DNA of 64,000 nucleotides from Blasia pusilla (GCA_050084515.1 CM114275.1:18786001-18850000); one strand, 5' to 3'; positions 1 through 11,379 are shown, counted from the first letter of the stretch. The notes: a model not told the origin generated them from the letters alone. Translations and numbers: made by a program.

Positions 1-343
1 GGGATGGAATAGTGTTAGATCCCCTAGAACTGGCCTCTACACATAGGTCTACAATATCTATGCGATTAGGATTCATGTCTTCATTATTTGAAAGGCTTGT
101 GATGAATGAGTTAGGCTCTGTGGTCAATTCCCTACTAGTTCTCCCTCCCTCCTTTTCATGAAATGTACCCCTCTCAGTCCTACTATCTATCAAATAAACT
201 TCCTCTTCCATGTCCTTATCTACAATTCCAAGTACTATTCTCTTATCCCAAAAATTGAACTCAACATCTTTCCACTCCTTTGATTTGTTAAGTTTTTCCC
301 TCATGTTCTCTAAGGTTTCCTCATCCTTATAGGCACATATCAT
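1..343 (-). CDS. Partial open frame of unknown function, cut by the left edge
   Basis: Reading leftwards from the ATG at 343, 114 codons run to the window edge with no stop. An in-frame TAA lies a few codons upstream of the ATG, so the start is the ATG unless an acceptor just upstream (AACAG, next to the ATG) makes this an internal exon. The product is hydrophilic and charged, with an early stretch reading ICAYKDEETLENMREKLNK and a later one reading WDKRIVLGIVDKDMEEEV. No family is recognised. In DNA this AT-rich a stop-free run of this length suggests present or recent coding. All decayed coding pieces to its right (to 4.6 kb) are on the same strand, so it may belong to the same locus or mobile element. 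The 3' end lies outside the window. Confidence 0.42.
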   Translation of the reverse strand, partial: MICAYKDEETLENMREKLNKSKEWKDVEFNFWDKRIVLGIVDKDMEEEVYLIDSRTERGTFHEKEGGRTSRELTTEPNSFITSLSNNEDMNPNRIDIVDLCVEASSRGSNTIPS

Positions 344-1841
344 TCGTGTTCTGTTTTATCAACCCTGATCACTGGTAAATAAAGGAGTTTAAGTTTGTGT
401 GATATTGTGAGCAATACTGCAGTAGAATACAAGTTATGTCACATTACATTCACAAAGAGAGAGGTGAAGGTTAGGAGTCATCCACTCACATGATGTTAGT
501 GAGGAACATCCATTGCAAGAACAAGAAGAAACTATTTATACACATACACAAACTATACAATATTTACACGATGGATGATCATGGTCCAAAAACAAAACCC
601 CAATAGGTGTCAGATGATCACCCCATACATACTCTGCGTCAATCATCTTCTCTGCATGAGTCAATCATTCACGACAAAATTAGAGGCCTCATAACAGCCA
701 TTGGAAAAACCCTACTCATCTATGAAGAACATCATGATGCCAACCTATCCTCCACCACACAGGCCCATAACACACCTGACTACAACATGGGAAAAAAATC
801 CTCTCAACCACTGTCTAAGATACTCTCTAGCCTAGAAAATTCTTATAGGTAGCAAAAATCCCTGAGGCATGTAGCAATATTCAAATTGGAGGCGCACAAT
901 ACGACCAGAGAAGGCAATGGCCTCGTGGATCATAGATACAACTTTCCTCATGTGAGGGGAGTTGTCCTCACCAACCAAAAAGCCATTTTGGTCATGGAAA
1001 ATGTGGACTATAATCCAATTTGCCACTCCCAACCACGCCAAAATGGATTACTGATCCTCGTGCAACAACACAAAATCAACCATCCTCACATTTACTTGAC
1101 AGCTTTGTTCATGAAACCACCTGCATGCGGTCCTCTGAGCAAGGTTCCATTCCTAATAGTGCATGGCCGCAAAACCACAAATCTTCAAGTGACATAGAAG
1201 TGGCAATGCAACTATGCACTCGAACAATGAGATTGGCCGAACTTTGATGAAGATCGTCTTCTTTGCAAGGGCAAGGCTTGAAGCCTTGCTTGGAAATAGC
1301 AAGAGTCCAAAGGGGGCCAAGTCTTGGAGGAGATGCTATCAATGTGTCTTACCATTTATGAGTAAAAGATCACCGCGAATGAGTTCACATTCATATGCAT
1401 TTCATATCACTGCCACAACCTAGGCCAAGTGAGGGAGTGAGGGAGGGGAAGGGGGCTCTTCCCCCTTGTCTTTGTGGTTTCTGTCATATGATAGAAATTT
1501 GAGCGAATGAATGAATAAATAGATTTATTGTCCACGGGGATCCCACAGGGCCATAAGAGAGGAAGGGGGAGAGAGAGTGATGGTGGGGTAGGGAGATCCT
1601 TTTTTTCTCCCCAATTCTGAGGTTTGTGTCTTATGAAAAAACCTAGGAGAGGGAAGAGGGAGGGGCAGAACATTTCACGGAGAGTGAGTGATTGGGGAAG
1701 ACAAGGATCCACCCACTCCCCCCTCTATCAAGTTTTAGTCTTATGCTAATGTGAGTGTGTTTGGGCGTAGATCAATAAGGAGAGCGTGATCTACTAAACA
1801 TAAGCTTTTACGACATATAATACTAGATTTCAAGGGAGTAG
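344..1841. other. No intact gene; possible decayed coding on the minus strand
   Basis: No complete gene is visible. On the minus strand around 840-1250, protein-like stretches switch between frames, for example SPHMRKVVSMIHEAIAFSG near 900-960. This would fit a degraded coding region, but I recognise no family. Short open frames on the plus strand overlap the same bases and look like shadows. From 1430 to 1720 the sequence is purine-rich on the plus strand, with GGGGAGAG-type tracts and no structure I can name. Confidence 0.3.
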
Positions 1842-2145
1842 ACGCACGACAATAAAGATTGCAGATGCATTAGTTTGACTAAATGGCATGATCAAGTAGT
1901 CAATGTATCCATACTTAGTACAAAATTACGTAGTCATAGGCATATTTTCATCCATAAATTGAAAAAAATTTCTAATCGCTTCTTAGATCAAAGCAATTAA
2001 CCAAATTCAAGAAGTATTTTGCCCCTTATAGTTGGTTGAACAAGTTATACATTCTTGGCAATGGATATTTGGTCTTGATTGTTTGTTGATTTAGTACTCA
2101 ATAGTCAATACAGAATTTCATGCTTCCATCCTTCAAGTAATTATT
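1842..2145 (-). mobile_element. Ty3/gypsy reverse-transcriptase relic
   Basis: This stretch aligns by eye with the reverse-transcriptase region of the better-preserved gypsy relic at about 13.69-13.98 kb. Shared blocks include the sequence around AAATGGCATGA (1880 versus 13730), TCCATACTTAGTAC (1907 versus 13757), AAGTATTTTGCC (2010 versus 13844) and CATGCTTCCATCCTT (2120 versus 13969). The minus strand would have encoded the RT fingers and palm, but stops and indels break every frame. No LTR was found beside it. It is an older copy of the same or a related family, lying immediately downstream of the coiled-coil pseudogene on the same strand. Confidence 0.7.
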
Positions 2146-2232
2146 GTCCTGAATTCAAATGTAAATGATATCCTAGTCCCATAAGTAAATTCACCCTTCC
2201 ATAAAATTTGAACCAAATCTTTTCCTTCTCCA

Positions 2233-3709
2233 TTAAAATTCAATTTCCCTTTCCATTACATTAGAATCAAGGTACAAATATGTGTATGTTATGCAGCAAT
2301 CTTTTTCAGCAATGGGGTTGAAGCAGATCATGCATTTGGGCAAGTTTTTTGGCGTAAGAGCCCCTCCTTCACTTACTGCGATTGCCTTCACCAATTTCGG
2401 AAGATCTTGCACTTGTGTGCTCGGATTAAGAGGTGTTGGTTCCAAAATCATAGAGGTATAGTTCGCAGCGTTTGGATCTATGACATTGTCCCATGCTCCG
2501 CGTAGAGTTGGCCACAACTACTTGATAGGTTGAAATAAGATTATATCAACCTCCCTCAGGAGACGACCTTCAAGTAGGGTTGTCTTGGGGGTGATTTCTC
2601 CCACGTTACCCCTTGCTCTCCATCGCAACAGTTCATCCATCTCTTATTGCCGTCTTGTCATGATGTTCTCGTATGCTCTCCTCCAATGCTATGTGTGGTC
2701 AACCATTATAGCTCTTTGCCTTCTATGGAGGTAATCTCTTGAAATAGATTCATTCAAAAGCGTCTTCATCTCTCTCTTTAATCTAATATGCTCCTCACAT
2801 AGTTGTTCATACTTCCACTTCAAAACGTTGTATTCCACGGCTAAATCAACATTGTGTTAGGAGTTTTTTTATTAAACTCTCCAACTATGATAGACGAGAC
2901 ATTACCTCGCTATTATCTAGAGCACTCTTCCCACGAAAGGTTCGGGGAGGAGCACCGCTATGTATATGGCGATCAGAACTCTCCCCGGGCTCATTGAAGC
3001 TTGTATTACGACCTACACAGAGGTCATTCAAACCATCTCGTCTATCCTTTGTCCCCATCTACACTCGTAATTCATCTCCACTCTCGTCTTATATATCTTC
3101 TTCAACACGATGATTTCTTGTTTGTCCACCCAAGGAAGATATTATGGCTCTAAGGCTCCTTAACAATCCACCTTGCTAATAATGGCGTGATGACGCTGGT
3201 GGCGATGAAGCTTCCACTCTTGCTCGTTTAAAGTGTCTTGGTGGGGTTATACTTTCTTCTTCTCTTGGTCTCTTATCTCTTCTCGAAGACCCTTCATCCA
3301 CATCGCCATACTCAACCTCCAATTCCTTCATCAACTCTGCGACTTTGAGCTAAACAAATACCTTGCTCACTAACTTCCTCTTCCTCTTGGGGAGGTCTTT
3401 GTACTTTCGGACGCCATTGAATAAACCCGAATCCTTTGTCCACTCATTCTCTTCCACTTTCCTTGATAATTCTCCAATTGCACTCTCCAACCACTTTAGC
3501 CGTGACTTCTTGAACTCTTCTTTCAAAACTTGTGGATCAATGGCGCTATCCCAATACGCCTTCAATTTCTCTTCCGTGATAAATTACGAGACCTTCTTAT
3601 TATTCACCTTCAGAGTCATCTTTGGTGTTGGTGTATCAAGGGGTTCTTCCCCTCTTTTGTCGTCCTCATTGTCGTGAGGGCTATGGTCTTCATGAGATGG
3701 CAACTCCAT
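2233..3709 (-). pseudogene. Broken gene for a charged, coiled-coil protein of unknown family
   Basis: From an ATG at 3709 the minus strand reads a protein-like sequence for about 490 codons, broken by several in-frame stops (for example at 3584-3586 and 3350-3352) and at least two frame changes. The N-terminal part is acidic (MELPSHEDHSPHDNEDDK). It is followed by a helical stretch (TEEKLKAYWDSAIDPQVLKE), a basic region, a Ser/Arg-rich region and a probable coiled coil (VLKWKYEQLCEEHIRLKREM near 2790-2850). The last part (2233-2517) is open and ends with a possible metal-binding cluster, KCMICFNPIAEKDCC. I do not recognise the family. The kinase-like pseudogene lies 180 bp upstream on the same strand, so the two may have been neighbours in one element or gene cluster. 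The coding origin is inferred from frame continuity across stops. Confidence 0.5.
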
Positions 3710-3888
3710 CTTGTCTTTTACCAAAATACAAAAAGAAATGTGATTTAGAAATATTCCAATAATAGTGATATGATGACACACAATACATTTGTACATCAAT
3801 CAAGCTTAATCATTTACAAAAATTCATAGTAACACATTCATCTTTTTATTTCTCATAAAAAATACCCAATCCTCAAACGGATTTAAAA

Positions 3889-4570
3889 TCACACTTCCAC
3901 TGTTATTGGCCTTAATCCCGAATCTACATCGTCTACACCTGATACTTTTGCAATCTCTCTAATATATGCAATAAGAAACTCTTAGCTTTTGTGATCAGAG
4001 GGATTCAGAGCTAATGCCCACTTTCAAATCCTTTCCAAATAAGAAAATCTCACGTTCTCTTGGGTATTCCCAACAGAGAAGTTGTATGTCACATAGTTCA
4101 AATTCTTCACAATCATTCTTAGGGCATAGACTTCAATGGCCTTGCTCAAAGGGAGATTTTGAGGCCCTGATGTCAACTCCGATGCTATATGCCCAACATG
4201 ATTTTTTTGTTCATGTTGCGACCATCTATGAGGAGACTCTAAGATTTCATCAGTCCACATGGTATTTTCCCAATCCCCAACGTCGATGTATGGGTAAGAG
4301 TTGGATCCAAAATGGATGAACATGTTCCTAGCATGGGGCTCGGTATGAAAAACCTCACGCTTGTGGACAGTCTCCATGGTACCAAGAAGGGCAACCATAA
4401 GCTGGACGACATTTGATGCTATTACGAGACATCTCATCTTTTCCAACTCTCCTAGATTACCCCTGCCGTTCTTCAAGTTATGGCATGCTGCAACCAATTT
4501 TTGAGGTGTCCACCATTCCAATATGGAAAAAGGCACACGGTGGATCCAAGATCAACCTTCCCACCATGCA
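3889..4570 (-). pseudogene. Protein-kinase-like C-lobe, degraded
   Basis: A 170-codon open stretch (4536-4024) continues past a stop in the same frame to a TGA at 3889. It carries kinase C-lobe signatures in the right order: a catalytic-loop-like HTEPHARNMFIHF, then GDWE in the place of DFG, then HIASELTSGPQNLPLSKA resembling the APE segment, then EVYALRMIVKNL resembling the DVYALG helix F. The canonical HRD aspartate and the DFG glycine are not preserved as such, so the product would probably be inactive even if expressed. The N-lobe (glycine loop, VAIK lysine) was not found upstream, where a tandem repeat begins at 4614. The protein would have ended about 45 residues after helix F-G. The kinase-like assignment comes from motif order only. 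Confidence 0.5.
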
Positions 4571-4613
4571 AACAACACCGCGATGTAAAATACTGGTAAA
4601 TAACTCCTCGGGC

Positions 4614-5135
4614 ATCATCAATTTTCTATATCATGATAGAGATGATTCCTTATACACCTTCATGCAAAAGTACATTTCTTCCCTAAAGCCATGGGTTTCG
4701 TTTATTTTATACCAAAACCTTCATCTATTCAAGTTTTGGCTTAGTATAGAAAAAATTATGATTACACAAAAATGAAAAAAATCTACATTTAGAACAATTT
4801 TTTTGTATACGGACATGGATTGCAAGAGGTGGGGCCCATACTTATAGGTCATGGTGGAAAGCAAGACAAGACCTTCGTCTATCAATTTTCTAGATCATGA
4901 TAGAGATGATTCCTTATACATCTTCATGCAAAAGTACATTTCTTCCCTAAAGCCATGGGTTTCGTTTATTTTACACCAAAACCTTCGTCTATTCAAGTTT
5001 TGGCTTAATATAAAAAAATTTATGACTACAAAAAAATGAAAAAAATCTATCTTTAGAAAAAAAATATTTTGTATACGGACATGGATTGCAAGAGGTGGGG
5101 CCCATACTTATAGCTCATAGTGGAAGGCAAGACAA
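4614..5135 (+). repeat. 264-bp tandem duplication, two copies
   Basis: The block starting near 4618 (TCAATTTTCTATATCATG) recurs at 4882 with few changes. The match continues through CATGCAAAAGTACATTTCTT, the GGACATGGATTGCAAGAGG segment and the GGAAAGCAAGACAAG end (4856 versus 5122). The spacing drifts from 264 to 266 bp through small A-tract indels. The second copy runs straight into the dispersed repeat at 5095-5300. Confidence 0.9.
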
Positions 5136-5300
5136 GAGTGAGAAAGGCAATAAGGGGGGAGGAAGAAAGGAGATAGTGGGGGGAATAAGAAAGATGGTTG
5201 AGATGGGACCCATATAGACAAATCCTTTTCATAGGACAGACATAAGTCCACGGATATAGACATGTTCATAAACACGAAATTTATCCACATATAACGTTGG
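5095..5300 (+). repeat. Dispersed repeat, copy 1
   Basis: The sequence from TACTTATAGCTCATAG (5105) through AAGTCCACGGATATAGACATG (5250) matches 27600-27840 in order and orientation, with about the same spacing and many substitutions. Minus-strand translations of both copies share spaced residues (ISVDL, CLA), which reflects shared DNA rather than a proven protein. Part of the 264-bp tandem unit just to the left also belongs to this family. Confidence 0.7.
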
Positions 5301-5819
5301 GCAAAATAAAAAATAAATTGAAAAGTTGAAAGGCTTCACACGTAGCGTTCATTGGGAGCCTCTCAGCCAAAGCTAACACTCTTAATAGTTTGATATGCAT
5401 CCGCATCTGTGCATTCTCAATCTTAAATATTGTCAACAGAATGCAAGTAACGAGTAAAACTAGACGATTAAAATTGAAAATTTTTAATTTTCTAAATTTT
5501 TTTAAAAAAATTAAAATTTTCCTATAAAAACTCATTAGATTTGTGTAGCTTCTCTATATAACATTAGCATTCAAAGATCAACATTATTTTTTCCTATTGG
5601 AAATTCCATGTAATGTATGGGTCCCATGAAAAGACTCCCCAAACCCTAAATGGAAGTATTTCTTGATTCTCAAAGATTTAATAGGTTCCACATTTCTAAG
5701 ATAGCCAACAAACCACCAAACGTCAACCAACCAACTGGCATACGGTACTCTTGGTGCCATTTTCATGGAATTACACTCTGCTACCTCATTCAATGAGATT
5801 CAACAAAGAGAAAATGAGT

Positions 5820-5869
<50 letters not shown>

Positions 5870-7099
5870 AGGTATACGTACCCTCTCCCATATCACATTT
5901 CTAACTCCAACCCCTTATAAGCAAGTGTGAAGGCACCTTCCATATCCGAAAGTCATCTATACCATGAATATGGAACTTACCAAAAAAAAGTTCCTCCACT
6001 TGGCCCCAAATTGGGGGAATAACCTGCACTTTTAGGTTTCTAACATCTTCCATAGATCATCCTTGACCTACCAAGATTGATAGCTAACCTTCTCGAGAAC
6101 CTTTGACCAATTCTCTTTGGTCTATTGTGAATGACATGATATGAGACGGAGCTAGAGAGTATGTGAGAAGACAATGAGATTTGATTTTTGAATGTATTAG
6201 AGACCTTTTGGTACATTATCATTTGTAGATCTAGTTGTTATGGTTGAGAGTGGTTTCCAAATTGATGAATTTTGACAATGTTAATAGCGATGTGTATGCA
6301 TCAACACAGTCCCCACTAAAAAATTACAGTTTCCTCACCTCAAGTCACTTTCTCTCCAATCCAAAGAGATGAGAATGTCTCCTTAACTCCATCTTTGTAT
6401 GGTAAATAAATCAATTCTCTCACATGGTACGCCAATGGCCAACCAGTATAATTGAAGTCACTTCAATTATAGATAGTCTCCTTCAAAATATGGACATCGG
6501 GAGAAAATATTAACCTTAGAGAAGGAGCATAAATCCGTGGGACTTAGACATAGAGTGAGATAAAGGAATTGAACTTGGAAAGGTAAAGAACTCTGAAGAA
6601 AGAGCCAAGGGCTTAACTGAAAATACCAAATTTCCTTCGCGAGGAATCATGAGAAAATATGCCACAATCCATGGAGTGGCACCTCCATACGAAACTATGA
6701 TTGGCGCACAAGTTACCCCCAAAACCCCATTTCCTCACGGTTGGGAATCCTCTAAGCCCTTAGGATGGACAGCAAGGACAACACGTGGATAGTCGATCCC
6801 GACCACATCGGTCTTGGCCCTGAACTCAAATCTTCACGGTTTGCCACTGCGAGACAAGCTAAAGTTGGAATAGTCATGATCATTCGAAGTCTGATACCGG
6901 AACTCCACAGGAGTAGTACTACACTCCATGCATCCACCAAAGGGAATGTCATGAACTTACTAAATTAAAGATGAAGATGTGTGTGGCAAGCCCTCTACGA
7001 TGAAAATACAACATCCCCAAAATGCTGCAAGGGCATCTCTATCCTACTCCACGAGTCCACAAAGTAGTGCATCCCAAGTCCCAACTCCTATGAAGTGGG
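5301..7099. other. AT-rich intergenic stretch with a CT microsatellite
   Basis: No gene recognised. A pure CT dinucleotide tract of about 22 units lies at 5823-5866. Short open frames at 6516-6722 and 6752-6968 show no family features and overlap each other on opposite strands. Confidence 0.6.
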
Positions 7100-9130
7100 A
7101 GTTTCTAAAATTACCCAACACACTTCTTTCGAAAGTCCCGGGTTAATATGCACTTGGGAGAAAGGTTTGACCCTCCTTTCCGTCGACGGCAGTTGCTATC
7201 TCGAATGGGACCGAGGAACGATTGAACTATGGTTTTGCTAACCTCCAAAGGTGACACCGCCAATAACCATTGGCCGTATAAGTCCTGGACGCTTGGATTC
7301 AAAATCGTGCGGGTGGGGATAGGGCTCGACAAAGTTAGGAGACCATCCCGACAACAAGGAGCCCATAGAAAGCAATTAATCTTTTCGTTTATTTTTAGGA
7401 TTTGTGCATCCGCAAAAGGTGGCGCCGTAAGGCTCTAGTGCAACTTTAGAGACTTCAGGTGCGCCTTGTATCGGAATAAAAGGAGTGTGACTAGATCGCC
7501 TCCCATTAGAAAGTGCGATCGTCCATCGTGTCGCCATGGGAGTCGCCGGTGACTACGGAGGAGCTCAACACGCCTCACCGTCAGCACATCCGTGGAGAGG
7601 TAAACATGGACTCGTAGATAGAGTGAGTCCTCGTGCCCGAGATTTTGCGACATGAGCGGACCTAAATCGGGCAGTCGCGGGCAGCAGACCCCGTAGAGTG
7701 CCGAAGAACAATCGCGGAGAGTCGCGGGCCCACGGGAGTGATCCTGCCAGTGGCAGCCAGCGAGGGAGCGCTTATCTATGGACTCTCTGGAAACCATTTT
7801 GGGGAGGGGTGACGGAACGGGCGATGTCGTTGGACCTAATAATTTGGTTGGGGGGGGGGACGATCTAGGCACAACCTGCAGCTTTTTCAACGGCAACCTC
7901 CAATTCCCCTGTGCCAGCGGTGGGGTCTACGAGCATGCGCTCGTCCATACAATACACACTGCTTCCATGCTGCGGACGCCAGGGGCATGTGGGGTCTAGG
8001 GTAGTCTGAGTTCCTCGCCGTATGCACTAATCCTGCGCTCTAACGTGAGCTCTCCCAGACACTCCATACCGATCCTCCCCATCCCCACTGTGCTCGCTGC
8101 GTGGCAGCGGCAGCTGCTGCACACTCGAGAAAGGTAAAGGAGAGCTGTGATTATGTCGCCTTTCGGCAGCGGGTCCAGAACTCCATCCTGCAGTCACAGC
8201 ACAGCGCAGCGCAACGAGGAGAGGCGCAGGTCTGACTCTTGCCCGGAAAGCCCCGGGATGGGGATTAGACTGAAAGTCAAAGAAGTACAAGCGTGTGGGG
8301 CCGGACAGACAATCACTATAATAGACGCCGAGGCCGGTAGAAGTTGCCTCGCGTCGTTGCGACGGGGCGTTGCCATCCATCCACCCGACCTACTCGACCG
8401 TTCTGGAGGTTTGATATTCAATGCCTCCCGCACAGCGCTGCGTTGCGGTACCCGCAGGTCGCGCACACTGTATTAGAGTCTAGTCGCTCGGAGAATCAAG
8501 CCATTCGATAGCTACAGCACTGCCGTCAGCGTTTGTCCTCTTGGTGCCGGGATGGGCAGGAATCGGGGGATATGCTTCATCATTGTGGCCACTTCATCAT
8601 TGTGGCCTTTATCCCCACTTTTCTCCGTCTCTCACTTTACACACGGGACGCAAAGTATGGTCGGTCGGTCGGTCGGTCATGTTGAATTCGTACAAGCTGC
8701 GCTAGCTGTGCTGTGCGGAACAAACACCCAAACAGTTTATGACGAGTCCGCATTTCTGAATTCCCGCATTATTCTATCGGTTCGGAGGACGAGATAAGAG
8801 CTTCTCCTCTCCTCTGCGGCGTGGAGCTATCAAAAACAGCGGTAATGAAAGCTGTCAAAAACGTCCGCTGCGCCTCTCACCCATTTCGCTTATTGACTTC
8901 ACCTCACCAGAATCGCACTGATCTTTCTCCCGATCGCATATAGACACACTCTCCGAATATACACTTGTAATACCCTTTCAACTCATTTTCGCGCTTCACT
9001 AACCTGAAGCGTTCGACAGGTTATGAGCCGCCAGAAAAACCCAGAGGAGTGATCCCGACTGACCCACCGCAGAAGAAGACCTTGCTCGTGGTCTCGTACA
9101 CTGCACGAGCAACGTGCCAAGGTCTACTCT
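7100..9130. other. GC-rich island without a recognised gene
   Basis: Base composition changes sharply to CpG-containing, GC-rich DNA between AT-rich flanks. Many overlapping open frames occur on both strands (for example 7435-7896 minus and 8147-8476 plus), as expected from GC-rich DNA alone; none shows a domain. A G homopolymer lies near 7850 and a TCGGTCGG tetranucleotide tract at 8659-8678. It may be an unmethylated regulatory island or a gene remnant; the sequence does not decide. Confidence 0.5.
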
Positions 9131-10159
9131 CGGAAATTTTGTCACAAATATTTATGAATATGGTAGCTGGTGAGTGCATTAAAATGAAAATGGTTTAACT
9201 CTTTCGCCAGGTTGTGAGGAAGTCTTAACCATTCGCCAGGCTGAATGTAAGTAAGTGATTCCTTGCACATGTGGTACTGGAATGGTAAGGTGCCCATCAA
9301 ATTTAAAGTGATTCAAATTGTATACTTAACTATGAATGTGGTGGATGATGAGGGGACTATGGAGGAGGAGATGGAGGGACGTTTAGCATTTTTCTTGGAA
9401 CTAGAACTATTTCTATTGTGTTCAAATCCTTCAATCTAAGGTGAAACGTCTTCATCTTCTGAGGCTTGAACTTTCGAGTCTTCTTTTTTCCACTTAAAAT
9501 GGAGTTTTTCTAAAGTTCTTGGGATCTTTGGATCCCCTTCTCTCTTAAATATGCTCATACGTTCCTAGACGCAATTTCACACGTAGCGCGCTTTTCATAA
9601 TGTGATTCCGGGTTACCATCCATTCAAGGGATTCCTCTTGCTTTTCCCGATCTTTTGATACGGGCTCGGCCCAACATTGCGACCTCATTCCCTCATAGCA
9701 ATCATCGGTGGGTGGCTCACTTTCTTCTCACATCCTCTTTTTTAGTGTTCCCAATTTATTTCATAATTTTCTTTTGTAATATCAATTTTGGGCGTATTAG
9801 GTCTTGTTTCAATCGTCTTGACGAGCTCGTTCTTTTCATACCAAGTAGGTTTTCTATTTTTTCTTCCTTTTCTGTAGGTTCCTATTTTTGTGTACGGGTT
9901 TGTTTTAGGTCAATTCCTCTCAAACGTCTTCCTTGCTCTTTCAACTCTTTATCTTATTGTTTCGCCCCTACAGACGTTTGCTATTTCCTTAAGGACATTA
10001 TAGATTCATATTCTTGAGCCACTTCTTTCAATACCAAATAGTTTAATTTTCCTTTTCAATAGCTTTTTATAATTCTTAAAGTAACTTTCAGTTATAAATT
10101 CGTCATTGCCTAATCTTATTCTCTCTATCTAAATATCTTTCGGACGGATTCCACTACTT
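9131..10159. other. AT-rich flank, nothing recognised
   Basis: Mostly T-rich on the plus strand. It may include the degraded 5' end of the non-LTR element that is recognisable from about 10.5 kb. The open frame at 9655-10017 is hydrophobic by composition and has no family motif. Confidence 0.5.
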
Positions 10160-11227
10160 TTGTTCTATTTGTTATCCTCATGCTTTCTCAAAATTACATT
10201 TCATATGTCTTTCCTTCTCTTCATTGACTTGCCTATCTTTGCTTCTATGACATCAGAGATGAAGTTGGATATTTCATCTACTTGCTTCTCTGATTTTACA
10301 CGCCCTCCTACAACTGTAACCTCTCCCCATGGTTCCCCTCCTCATTGTAGATCTTACCATTTTCCTCCAGATACTAATACACCCATCACTCGTTACATTT
10401 CTTCCCAATTCGCCTCTTCTCCCCTCTTCGTCTCATCCTATTCAGACTTAATCATGATCCATTATTATCGAATCCTACTACTTTGCCATCCTCACATATC
10501 TCATTTGTGCCTTTGCTTCCAACTCCCATCTATTCTACCCGTATCTCCCCTCTTCCTCCTCCTTGTTCCCCAGCCTATTTTCCCCCCTCATCGTCGTCCA
10601 TCACCACCTCTCATACCTCCCTCCTCTTCTCCTTGTAACTCTTCTACTTGTGCATTTGTGCCAAAGTTTTGTTGCATACCTTGTGGTAAGGAGTTTGCTC
10701 CTAATGGGATCAAAAGACATCAGCGGTACTGTCGATCCATGCATGGGCGTTCAATCCCTAACCCAATATCACCTCCTATTACAATCCGCTCAACTACTTG
10801 GATCTGGTTAAGCCAAATTGATCTCCTTTGCTATTTCCATTCAGGTCTCCCTCGTCCTAGACTCTACACTCGCATTCCTATTACTCTTTGTCCCATCACC
10901 CAACATGCTTTGCTTTTTCCATTAGAAAGGTTAGTGCGTGATCCGACAGACATCAATGCTTGGTATTGTAACTCTCCAGCTCACGGAACCAATCTAGAGT
11001 TGCTCAAAGGTAGAATGCCCCTCGAGGCCTCTCCTCTTCCTTTATATACTTCGAGATAGGTACAATGAAGATAAATTAGCTCTACCTATCCTTATGCCAC
11101 GTGTCCTACTCTCATAGCACGAGAGGATTTTCTTTGGACTCTAATGTCCCAACCTCATCTTCCCCAACCTCATCCTTATCTTCCTTTTCACCAACCTATG
11201 GCCCCACTCTCATCTTTATCTCAACCT
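10160..11227 (+). mobile_element. Non-LTR (LINE-like) retrotransposon relic, 5' part with zinc finger
   Basis: A 299-codon plus-strand frame contains a Pro/Ser-rich N-terminal half. A C2HC finger follows at about residues 165-195 (FCCIPCGKEFAPNGIKRHQR then YC; spacing C-x2-C and H-x3-C). A segment reading ERLVRDPTDINAWYC comes next and resembles the stretch between the finger and the RT in some plant and algal LINE-type ORFs. The frame stops at 11059. The element resumes after the nested gypsy insertion, where LLLFPQCVLVLPPSD and later RT-like blocks continue on the same strand. The start is uncertain: the frame has a non-ATG first codon in the open-frame call and upstream sequence is degraded. 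No TATA box or poly(A) end is evident here. Assignment to a LINE-type element rests on motif order and is moderate. Confidence 0.5.
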
Positions 11228-11288
11228 GATCCTTACTTTTCACCAACCTATGGTCCCACTCTCATCTTTATCTCATGTATCTTATCTT
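11185..11288 (+). repeat. 52-bp tandem duplication
   Basis: The block TTTTCACCAACCTATGG followed by CCCACTCTCATCTTTATCTC occurs at about 11185 and again at about 11237, a period of 52 bp. The second copy lies inside the repeat shared with 14181-14330. The duplication therefore sits at the inner margin of the remaining 3' LTR sequence. Confidence 0.8.
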
Positions 11289-11377
11289 TTCTATTTTTGG
11301 TTGATTCTTTGAATTTCCACTTATGCGCTTCATATCATAGATTCTAACTTAATTGTGCCTAACAAAGAATGGTCACA
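11228..11377 (-). mobile_element. 3' LTR segment of the gypsy relic
   Basis: This 150-bp segment matches 14181-14330 without gaps at a constant offset of 2953 bp, with only a handful of differences over the first 115 bp and more near the end. Read on the minus strand both copies begin TGT[G/T]ACC, the expected TG start of an LTR, and a polypurine tract sits immediately upstream of this copy. The other end of the LTR, expected to finish in CA, was not located below 11228. Confidence 0.7.
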
Positions 11378-11379
11378 AA

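Noticed and set aside
1-4570. Insertion of large-virus DNA
   Set aside because: Considered because seedless plants can carry such insertions and kinase-like genes occur in them, but no hallmark gene is visible, so I make no such claim.
5108-5290. Small protein gene shared with 27589-27834
   Set aside because: Similarity between the two translations follows from the shared repeat DNA; indels between copies do not respect codons.
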